NCBI GenBank assembly: GCA_012727745.1
Contig: JAAYGJ010000144.1
Coordinates: forward strand, 1-14,476
DNA: 14,476 nt
Source of the DNA: Clostridia bacterium
GTDB taxonomy: Bacteria; Bacillota; DSM-521; Neomoorellales; Neomoorellaceae
Direction of reading: 5' to 3'
Position 1 is the stretch's first letter; every line of letters begins with the position of its first letter. Position numbers and translations under genes: made by a program. Of the stretch, positions 7,640 through 13,820 are shown piece by piece. The notes beneath the pieces were generated by a model. It ran no database searches. It was not told the DNA's origin and saw only the letters and a list, made by a program, of their open reading frames with translations.

Positions 7640-8191
7640 TCATTTTTTCCTGCGCTGTTCATATACTTCAGGTTTTAAAACACAAATATCCGGTAAATGG
7701 CGATACATCTGGGAATAATCAAGGCCATAGCCGACAACGAAGTAGTCCGGGATACAAAAGCCGCAATAATCAACTTTGACCTCAACTTGGCGTCGTTCCG
7801 GCTTGTCCAGGAGTGTACAGGTGCGGATACTCAAGGGCTGGCGGGCCCGCAGGTTTTCCAGCAAGTACTTTAAGGTTAACCCGGTGTCAACTATATCTTC
7901 AACAATGAGCAGATGCTTGTCCTCCACTGAAACCTCCAGGTCCTTTAAAATCCGCACTGCTCCCGAAGTGCTGGTATCATCCCCATAGCTGGAAACAGCC
8001 ATAAAATCTAATTGCAAAGGAATGGATAGCTCCCTTACCAGATCGGACAGAAAAATAATCGCTCCTTTTAAAATACCTACTACCAGTAGCTCTTTACCAG
8101 CGTAATCCCGGGAAATATCACGGCCCATTTCTTTGACCCGTCGCCTAATATCAGCTGCACTTACTAAAATTTGCGCAATATCGTCCTGCAA
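7640..8191 (-). CDS. hpt: Hypoxanthine(-guanine) phosphoribosyltransferase
   Basis: Salvages hypoxanthine and guanine by condensing them with PRPP to give IMP and GMP. The PRPP-binding loop VEDIVDTGLTL is present, as are GILKGAIIF (the PPi loop region) and the SSYGDDTSTSG flexible loop, followed by LLDKPERR and the PDYFVVGYGLDY base-binding segment. All are standard for the Hpt family. The frame is open to a TTG at 8263 (207 residues), but that codon has no ribosome binding site and the extra 24 residues are not family-like. The TTG at 8191 has GGAGGGG 10 bases upstream and gives 183 residues, the usual length, so I place the start there. It is first in the hpt-guaA-cupin unit. The leader contains a perfect hairpin at 8223-8241. 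Confidence 0.93.
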   Translation of the reverse strand: MQDDIAQILVSAADIRRRVKEMGRDISRDYAGKELLVVGILKGAIIFLSDLVRELSIPLQLDFMAVSSYGDDTSTSGAVRILKDLEVSVEDKHLLIVEDIVDTGLTLKYLLENLRARQPLSIRTCTLLDKPERRQVEVKVDYCGFCIPDYFVVGYGLDYSQMYRHLPDICVLKPEVYEQRRKK

Positions 8192-8222
8192 TAGTTTCTC
8201 GCCCCTCCAATAATGAATGTGG

Positions 8223-8241
8223 GAGGTGACGCTCTCACCTC
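8223..8241 (-). promoter_or_regulatory. Perfect hairpin in the hpt leader
   Basis: GAGGTGA (8223-8229) and TCACCTC (8235-8241) form a 7-bp perfect dyad with a 5-base loop. It lies 14 bases upstream of the hpt ribosome binding site, and no T-run follows on the - strand. It could be an operator or a leader structure that affects translation or stability. It falls inside the unused N-terminal reading-frame extension, which supports reading that stretch as leader. Confidence 0.4.
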
Positions 8242-8344
8242 TTAGATACGCTTCCTCCGGCAATTTTAACTACGTTTTTGTCAAGACTTAACTCAGTAAT
8301 CTTATTTCGCTGTGCAGTAAATAATTCCTTTTTCCCTTTAGATT

Positions 8345-8372
8345 TTTATACTTTTATTATTAGTTTGGACAA
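8345..8372 (-). promoter_or_regulatory. Candidate promoter for the hpt-guaA-cupin unit
   Basis: On the - strand TTGTCC (8367-8372) and TATAAA (8345-8350) are spaced 16 bases, giving a leader of about 150 bases before the TTG start at 8191. A perfect TTGACA also occurs nearer the gene (8278-8283), but no good -10 lies 16-18 bases after it. The rest of the 8264-8486 gap holds an AT-rich stretch and a purine-rich run near 8395-8430 and no gene I can support. I looked for a purine riboswitch core and saw none. Confidence 0.45.
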
Positions 8373-8480
8373 GATAAGCTCTTTGCTATCCGTTTTGTTC
8401 TTCCTCCCTCGCTCTTTCTCCCGCGCTAGATTATTCAGCCAGCCGATTTAGTTTGCAATAATGGCGCTACCATGATAAAT

Positions 8481-8502
8481 AAAAAGCGCCCTCACTGGGG
8501 CG
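8481..8502 (-). terminator. Terminator overlapping the stop of the last operon gene
   Basis: On the - strand CGCCC (8498-8502) pairs with GGGCG (8487-8491) across a 6-base loop that contains the TGA stop, followed by CTTTTTATTT. The stem is short but GC-only and the T-run is good. It would end the histidine kinase-to-membrane protein operon before the hpt promoter region. Confidence 0.7.
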
Positions 8503-9181
8503 GTTCAATTTTTATATCTTTATTAAAATCGTAAAAGTCCACGGTCATGGTTAGTTTGTCTTCCGGCTTCTCCCGGTGGGCTGCCTCTAGAGACACTTTG
8601 CAGATGTACTTACTACCCCGTTCCACCCAGAACTGGTAGTAAAAATCCTGCCAGTAGCTGTTCAAAAATTCATTGTTAACCTGGGGACGGCAGGTGAGGA
8701 GATAAGGGCGTCCCGGCAGGTCTCGCTGGCGTCCCAGAAACTGGAGTTCATTTACCTGAGTAATTTTTAAAATTGAGAGGGGGTTTATTTCTGCCATATA
8801 TTTTTCCTGTTCAAGGGGGCTGTTGCCCGGGGTCACCATCCAGCGTTTGGAGGTAGGATCACGGAAATAAGTAGTTTGGTCCAGCTGGTAAATCTCCACC
8901 TCCTGGCCGGTCATTTGCCCTTTTAAATAGAAGCTGCCGTCACTGCTCCGCATTCCGTCCAGGTCGCTTAAAATAACTTTATTGCCAGCCGAGGTTAAGC
9001 TGGCCTCGACATGAAAACGATAGCTGCTGGCTTGATTGGTAATATCCAGGGCCTGGATAATTAGTTCGCCGGGCTCAACTTTTATTTCTTGAAGATAATA
9101 AGAATAAAAGTTATATCCGGCCAAACCCAGCACCAGCGCAAGCGTAAGAATAACCGGCCAACGTAATAGCTTTTGCCGCAA
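8492..9181 (-). CDS. Membrane-anchored protein of unknown function, possibly LolA/LppX-like fold
   Basis: I do not recognise a specific family. The 229-residue protein has a basic N-terminus and one hydrophobic segment (about 9-29), then a soluble, probably extracytoplasmic domain. That domain has a run of short amphipathic strands (SYRFHVEASLTS, SFYLKGQMTG, VEIYQLDQTTYFRD, KRWMV), the pattern of LolA/LppX-like half-barrels that often bind lipids or sense envelope state. No lipobox Cys is present. Two Cys residues (C164, C194) could form a disulfide. The TTG start is well supported by GGGGAGG about 8 bases upstream, and part of that site lies in a hairpin arm. It is the last gene of the run of genes from the histidine kinase onward, 71 bases after the URO-D gene. 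It could report envelope or substrate state, but nothing shows this directly. Confidence 0.75.
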   Translation of the reverse strand: MRQKLLRWPVILTLALVLGLAGYNFYSYYLQEIKVEPGELIIQALDITNQASSYRFHVEASLTSAGNKVILSDLDGMRSSDGSFYLKGQMTGQEVEIYQLDQTTYFRDPTSKRWMVTPGNSPLEQEKYMAEINPLSILKITQVNELQFLGRQRDLPGRPYLLTCRPQVNNEFLNSYWQDFYYQFWVERGSKYICKVSLEAAHREKPEDKLTMTVDFYDFNKDIKIEPPQ

Positions 9182-9192
9182 GAATAAAACCT

Positions 9193-9242
9193 CCCCTGCT
9201 ATAACATCTAACTTACTTAATGTTATAGAATGGAAGCAGGGG
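9193..9242 (-). promoter_or_regulatory. Long hairpin including part of the ribosome binding site of the last operon gene
   Basis: CTATAACAT (9199-9207) pairs with ATGTTATAG (9220-9228) around a 12-base loop. Outer arms CCCCTG (9193-9198) and CAGGGG (9237-9242) extend the stem past an 8-base bulge. Read on the - strand, the 3' arm ends in GCAGGGG and runs straight into AGG, the ribosome binding site of the 9181 gene. Folding would therefore hide part of that site, and the TTTTATT after it could let it act as a partial terminator. The ATAACAT/ATGTTAT core could also be a protein-binding dyad. Confidence 0.5.
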
Positions 9243-9252
9243 TTATTCCTGG

Positions 9253-10281
9253 TTATTGCTGGTAATTTCCGGCGGCAGCCACAGCCTGGTACAGGGCAAG
9301 TACATTGGCCAGCGGCAGGTCAGCGTTTAAGACGCCGCTGGAAGTGGAAAAAATGTAACCCCCGCCGGGCGCTGCTACGGCCAGCAGCCTGTTAACCGCC
9401 GCGTTAATTGTTTCCGGTGAACCTGTAGCCAGCAATTCCAGATCAAAATTACCCATCAGGCACAGCCGCTGGCCATACTCCTGTTTAACAGCGCCAATGT
9501 CCATGCCCGCAGCCGGCTCCAGGCATTGTAAACCATCGAGGGGCAGGCTAGCCAGATCCGGCAGGATAGGGTTCAGATTCCCATCAGAATGGTAAAGGAC
9601 AGGTAAATCTTGCCTTTTCAGACCCTCCACCAGGCGGCGCAAGTGAGGTAAAAACAAAGCCCGCCACTGGTCCGGATGGATGTAAGTACCCCGTCTGTAG
9701 GCAACGTCATCACCAATAATAATGGCGTGCGCCCCGGCCTGATGGCAAATCCGGGCCAATTCCAGGTTCAATTCCGTTACAGCCGCTGCCAGGTCATTAA
9801 TTACCTCGCTACGATTCGCAAGGGCCAGCAGAAAGGTAGTAAAGTCAAAAAGCTGGCCGGTACCCTGAAAGGGACCATCAATAAATGCGAAGACGAAAAA
9901 ATCCGTTTCTTCACGCCAGCGGCGAATATGCTCAAAATTAAAACTAGCTGTTGCTGGCAGGCGATAAGCAGACGCTGCACTGATATCCGGGATAGCTGCT
10001 GCCTGGACTGTAGTCAGCCTCCCCTGTTTGCTGAGTAGACGACCCCAGTTATCCCGGTAGAGGCCATTTCCCTGTTCCCGCAAAACAGCTTGCGGCGCCA
10101 GAGCCAGCAGGTCCATAGCTAACAATTCCCGTGCCGCCACTTCTTCAGCAAAGCTTACCTTCCCTCCCTGACAGCCCACCAAAGCAGCTACCAGTCCCGG
10201 CTCGATCTCAAACTCACCCCGGGGCACCCGGTCGGCCTGACCACGGGCAAGGGCTGTCAGTACTCTTTCCACCTTATTCAC
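9253..10281 (-). CDS. URO-D/MtaA-family protein (methyltransferase-like), not HemE
   Basis: A 342-residue TIM-barrel protein of the uroporphyrinogen decarboxylase superfamily. It is not HemE, because the N-terminal RQAGR substrate motif is absent. Related family members include the MtaA/MtbA methylcobamide methyltransferases, whose zinc is held by H-x-C and a distant Cys. Here the corresponding places read H231-S-D233 and, near the C-terminus, a STSSG stretch (312-316) without Cys, so the classic zinc site is not conserved. GDD (190-192), the LEPAAGMDIG segment and GNFDLELLATG (277-287) are typical of the uncharacterised HSDG-type branch. The GTG start has GGAGG about 8 bases upstream. It lies 35 bases after the RACE-type gene, which points to corrinoid-dependent methyl transfer, but substrate and reaction are unknown. 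Confidence 0.85.
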   Translation of the reverse strand: MNKVERVLTALARGQADRVPRGEFEIEPGLVAALVGCQGGKVSFAEEVAARELLAMDLLALAPQAVLREQGNGLYRDNWGRLLSKQGRLTTVQAAAIPDISAASAYRLPATASFNFEHIRRWREETDFFVFAFIDGPFQGTGQLFDFTTFLLALANRSEVINDLAAAVTELNLELARICHQAGAHAIIIGDDVAYRRGTYIHPDQWRALFLPHLRRLVEGLKRQDLPVLYHSDGNLNPILPDLASLPLDGLQCLEPAAGMDIGAVKQEYGQRLCLMGNFDLELLATGSPETINAAVNRLLAVAAPGGGYIFSTSSGVLNADLPLANVLALYQAVAAAGNYQQ

Positions 10282-10316
10282 TGCCCTCGCCTCCAGAAAT
10301 ATACTGCCGGTTAAAC

Positions 10317-12164
10317 TTAAGGCAGCATCAATGAGGTAATAAAAACATCATTAAATGATTGCTGGTTCATCAGCTCAATATAACCTACCTGGCGAGCAAT
10401 AGCCTCTGCCCGTCTTCGTTCTGAGGCTGAGAGCAGAGTTAAGCATGCCCCCGTACCGGCGGCGTTACCTACCTGGCGAAATTTGTCTAGGGGCAGATTG
10501 GGAAACATCCCGATACCAATGGCGCTCTCCAACCTCAGGTGCGTGCCAAAAGCTCCGGCCACCACTATTTCCTCCAGATCGTTTAGCTCCAGGCCGGCTG
10601 CTTCCAGCAACAATGAAGTGCCGCTGGCGATGGCTGCCTTGGCAAGCTGGATTTCACTGATGTCTTTCTGGGTCACTACCAGGTCGCTATCAATTCCGGC
10701 CTGTTCCGAGGGTACCAGCAGGAATTCCGGCGGGCCGCCGCCCAGTGGCCGCCTAACCCGGGGATGGCTGGTATCCAGACGACCGCCGGCATTAAGGATA
10801 CCGCAGCGGTAGAGTTCTGCTATGGCGTCAAGGACGCCAGAACCGCAAATGCCCAGTGGCGGTGCCCCGGCAATACTCTGCCAAAAAACCTCATTGCCGT
10901 CATCGCTGAGGCGAACAGCACTTATAGCGCCGCTGACGGCCCGCATCCCCTGTGCAATATGCGCTCCTTCAAAAGCCGGCCCAGAAGCACAGGAACAGGA
11001 TAACATTTTGCCGTTATAACTTAAACCTATTTCCGTATTGGTGCCGATATCCAAGCCCAGGGTAAATTTAGCCGGTCTATCAATACGGCTGGCCAGAATC
11101 ATAGCCACATGGTCGCCACCGACAAACCCGGCAATTACTGGCAAAAAATAAACAACTGCCCCAGGAGCAAAATTCAACCCCAACGAACGGGCTTTTACTT
11201 CCAGCGGCGTTGTTAAGGCTGCTACGTAAGGTGCCCGGGCCAGCTGGGCTACCGGCAGCTTTAGCAAAAGGTGGTGCATAGCAGTATTGCCGGCAATAAC
11301 TACTTCTTCGATGGCTGTCGGTTCTACCCCTGCCTTGGCTGCCAGGGCTGAGGCCAGGTTGTTCAAACCTTCAAGCTCAACCTGCCGGATTGCCTCGTAA
11401 TCAGCATCTCCTTCCAGAGCATAAGCCAGGCGGGCCATCACATCTTCCCCGTAAGCTATCTGGGGATTCATAAGACCACTGGCAGCCAACAGAGCCCCTG
11501 TTTCCAGGTTGAGTAAAAAGCCGGCGATCTTGGTAGTGCCCAGGTCTACAGCCAGGCCCAGCGGTGGCGGTACCGGCTGCCGCCGGTAAATATTAATTAC
11601 CTCCTCACTGCGGACCGTTACCACCGCTGCACTTTCATCTGCCAGAGGCTCCTCATCACGGGCCAGGTTTGGATCAACCCGCACCTGCCCCGCCCCTATT
11701 TTTGTCCCCAGTTCAGCGGCCACCTGTTGCCAGAGCGGCCGAGGATTATCGATCGTAGTCCTGCTTAAAGGCACCGTATACCTTGCTACCAGCGGCTCCG
11801 GTACTACCCCAACTTCCAGCCCTTCAACCTGGAGTTCTTGCACTCCCAGCAATGATTCCGTTGGGATATCAACTTTTAAAGGTCCCTGGACAACTGCCTG
11901 ACAGGCCAAACGGTAACCCTGTTGCAACTCTTCCGGCTTCAGAAAACCCCTTTCAACTGCCGTAGGCTCTCCTGCTGCTCCTGTTACCACCTTTACGCGG
12001 CAATGGCCACAGAGGCCGCGACCGCCACAGGGTGCAGCCAAACCCCCTTCCCCAAGCTGTAAGCCAACTTTTTGTGCTGCAGCTAAAATAGTCTGGCCGG
12101 CCTCGATTTTGACCCGCCTACCTGCCGGTTGAAAGTCAACTGGAAAAACCTGCAAACCTGCCAC
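10317..12164 (-). CDS. RACE-type reductive activator of corrinoid proteins (ferredoxin-ASKHA)
   Basis: In this family the protein uses ATP to drive one-electron reduction of inactive cob(II)alamin to cob(I)alamin in a partner corrinoid protein. The 615 residues divide into an N-terminal plant-type 2Fe-2S ferredoxin domain with C46-x5-C52-x2-C55 and C88, a linker (about 105-200), and an ASKHA ATPase region from about 202. The ATPase region shows DLGTTK (207-212), AGNTAMHH (291-298), DIGTNTEI (372-379), SCASGPAFEG (391-400), GICGSG (438-443) and VVAGAFGTHL near the C-terminus. This matches the RACE/RamA-like layout, and the C-terminal part is the former DUF4445. All four ferredoxin cysteines are intact. 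The GTG start overlaps the end of the response regulator gene by 29 bases, which suggests translational coupling. A TTG three codons in has a better-placed GGGGGTGG and is an alternative. No partner corrinoid protein is in the window. Confidence 0.93.
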   Translation of the reverse strand: MAGLQVFPVDFQPAGRRVKIEAGQTILAAAQKVGLQLGEGGLAAPCGGRGLCGHCRVKVVTGAAGEPTAVERGFLKPEELQQGYRLACQAVVQGPLKVDIPTESLLGVQELQVEGLEVGVVPEPLVARYTVPLSRTTIDNPRPLWQQVAAELGTKIGAGQVRVDPNLARDEEPLADESAAVVTVRSEEVINIYRRQPVPPPLGLAVDLGTTKIAGFLLNLETGALLAASGLMNPQIAYGEDVMARLAYALEGDADYEAIRQVELEGLNNLASALAAKAGVEPTAIEEVVIAGNTAMHHLLLKLPVAQLARAPYVAALTTPLEVKARSLGLNFAPGAVVYFLPVIAGFVGGDHVAMILASRIDRPAKFTLGLDIGTNTEIGLSYNGKMLSCSCASGPAFEGAHIAQGMRAVSGAISAVRLSDDGNEVFWQSIAGAPPLGICGSGVLDAIAELYRCGILNAGGRLDTSHPRVRRPLGGGPPEFLLVPSEQAGIDSDLVVTQKDISEIQLAKAAIASGTSLLLEAAGLELNDLEEIVVAGAFGTHLRLESAIGIGMFPNLPLDKFRQVGNAAGTGACLTLLSASERRRAEAIARQVGYIELMNQQSFNDVFITSLMLP

Positions 12165-13812
12165 CCCCTATTTTACGGAACACGCTAGGTGTATATCCTT
12201 CCTGTTTTTTAAACACCTGCCCAAAGTAGCGGGCATCACGATAACCAGCTCTGGTCGCAATTTCCGCCACCGGCAGGTTGGTGCTTAACAACAACTCTTT
12301 GGCCGCCTGCAACCGTACCCTGGTTAAATAATCGACAAAGTTGCAGCCCTTAATCTGCTTGAACAAACGGCTGAAATAACAGGGGCTCAAATATACCTGG
12401 CGGGCCACTCCGTCCAGGGTCAGATCTTTAGCATAATTTGCTTCAATATACTCGCAGGCTCGGTTAATCAGGGCAATATTGCGCTGTTCCCTGGTTTCTA
12501 CCACCTGGCCCACCAGAAGCATTAAACGGTCTAAAAACCGTTCCTGCATACCCGTCAAATTCTCCAGGGCTAAAAATTCACTGCCGCAGGCCAGGGTAAT
12601 ATTCGACACCTGCTCCTGATCAGCACCGCCCTCAAGGGCAGCATTGGCCATCAGGGTTATCAGCTCCAGCAGCTTCATCTTAAGGACGGCCGGACGTCTT
12701 TCCTGCCCCAGCAGGAGTTTCCTCAGGATAGCGTCAGCCTGCCGGTATGCACCCTGACGATCGCCAATGCGAATAGCCTGCACCAGCTGCTGTTCCTCGT
12801 AACTTAACTGCGAACGGCTGCTGCTGGAACGGGCAGTAACATCGTCAGCATGGATAACCTGGTCGCCGCCGTACAGCAAGCGAAATTCAGCTGCCGCCAC
12901 AGCTTCGGCGTACGAACGGGACAATTCGCTTATGCGGTCAGCAGGGCGGCCAATCCCTACCGTCACCGTAACCTCAGTGTCCTGGCGTACCTGTTTGCAG
13001 ATAGCCTCGCCAAGGCTCACAGTCGCCCGGCGAACTTCTTCCTCCTGGTCCGGAAGCTTCCACTTATACAGAGGTAGTAAAACAACAAACTCGTCCCGGG
13101 TGATGGGGGCTACCAGGGAACCCGGCCAGGCTTTGCTTACCTTTTCAATGCTCTCTTTAACCTGTTGCTTTAAAAGCTGCCGTTCCAGTTCAGCCCCGTC
13201 TTGAAAGAGGTCGGAAAACTGGTCAATATCTACCAGCATTGCCAAGCGCGGCAGGGCAGTTATGCCCAGGAAACGGGCCCGCCCTTCAGCCTCAGCTACC
13301 TTGATGTTGCCGTTAATCAAATCCATGATAAAACCTAAACGGATTAGAGGTTTCATTTCTTCCAGGGCAGCCTTCAGCCTGGCTGTGGCCTGGCGGCGAC
13401 GGCGGGCAGCCAGTACTTCAGCAGCAAGTTTATCCAGCATTGACAGCATTTCTTCAGCAGCCAGAGGTTTCAGCAGATACTGGGATGCACCCAGAGAAAC
13501 TGCTTCGCGGGCAAAATCAAATTCACCATATGCAGTTATATAAACCAGCCTTGTCTCAGGCAGCAGGGCGCGAATTTCCCGGCCGGCAGCAAGGCCATCT
13601 TTTAATGGCATTTTGATATCCATCAAGATTATGTCCGGTTTAAGACTGGTTGCCAGCTTGACGGCCTCTACCCCGTTGCCAGCCTCCCCGGCGATCCGGT
13701 AGCCAGGCCTTTCTTTGGACAGCAGGTAACAGATAGCCCGTCGCTCCAGAGGCTCGTCATCAACAACCAGGATCTTGATTTCTTGGCTCAAAGAAGCCAC
13801 GGTTCCACCCAC
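12136..13812 (-). CDS. AraC-family response regulator with GGDEF-like middle domain
   Basis: A 558-residue two-component response regulator of the YesN type. The receiver domain (about 11-130) has D18-D19, the phospho-acceptor D65 in LMDIKMP, T93 and K115. The middle region (about 155-330) resembles a degenerate GGDEF domain: LVDIDQFSDLF (193-203), TRDEF (238-242) in place of GGDEF, and VTVTVGIG (281-288), so it is unlikely to make cyclic di-GMP. A helical section (about 340-450) precedes the C-terminal AraC/XylS double helix-turn-helix DNA-binding domain (about 455-552), with the LDGVARQVYLSPCYFSRLFK and VAEIATRAGYRDARYFGQVF segments. It starts at a GTG 8 bases after the histidine kinase stop. 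GTG at 13800 is an alternative. It is very likely phosphorylated by that kinase and may control this operon or a neighbouring one. Confidence 0.93.
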   Translation of the reverse strand: MGGTVASLSQEIKILVVDDEPLERRAICYLLSKERPGYRIAGEAGNGVEAVKLATSLKPDIILMDIKMPLKDGLAAGREIRALLPETRLVYITAYGEFDFAREAVSLGASQYLLKPLAAEEMLSMLDKLAAEVLAARRRRQATARLKAALEEMKPLIRLGFIMDLINGNIKVAEAEGRARFLGITALPRLAMLVDIDQFSDLFQDGAELERQLLKQQVKESIEKVSKAWPGSLVAPITRDEFVVLLPLYKWKLPDQEEEVRRATVSLGEAICKQVRQDTEVTVTVGIGRPADRISELSRSYAEAVAAAEFRLLYGGDQVIHADDVTARSSSSRSQLSYEEQQLVQAIRIGDRQGAYRQADAILRKLLLGQERRPAVLKMKLLELITLMANAALEGGADQEQVSNITLACGSEFLALENLTGMQERFLDRLMLLVGQVVETREQRNIALINRACEYIEANYAKDLTLDGVARQVYLSPCYFSRLFKQIKGCNFVDYLTRVRLQAAKELLLSTNLPVAEIATRAGYRDARYFGQVFKKQEGYTPSVFRKIGGGRFAGFSS

Positions 13813-13820
13813 TCACATTT

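Noticed and set aside
8395..8431. Purine-rich run on the - strand with ribosome-binding-site-like GGGAGG, suggesting a small gene or triplex-forming DNA
   Set aside because: The frames after it end within about ten codons and there is no mirror symmetry, so I see only a biased stretch in an intergenic region.
8264..8486. Possible purine or other riboswitch upstream of hpt
   Set aside because: I looked for the conserved purine riboswitch core and for a terminator/antiterminator pair and found neither. Only a simple hairpin closer to the gene is present.
9253..10281. Calling the URO-D protein HemE (heme biosynthesis)
   Set aside because: The RQAGR substrate-binding motif is missing, no heme genes are nearby, and a corrinoid activator gene lies next to it.
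12932..13543. Two + strand open frames opposite the response regulator gene
   Set aside because: They are antisense to a gene with clear domain motifs, are Arg/Ser-rich as expected of shadow frames, and have no start signals.
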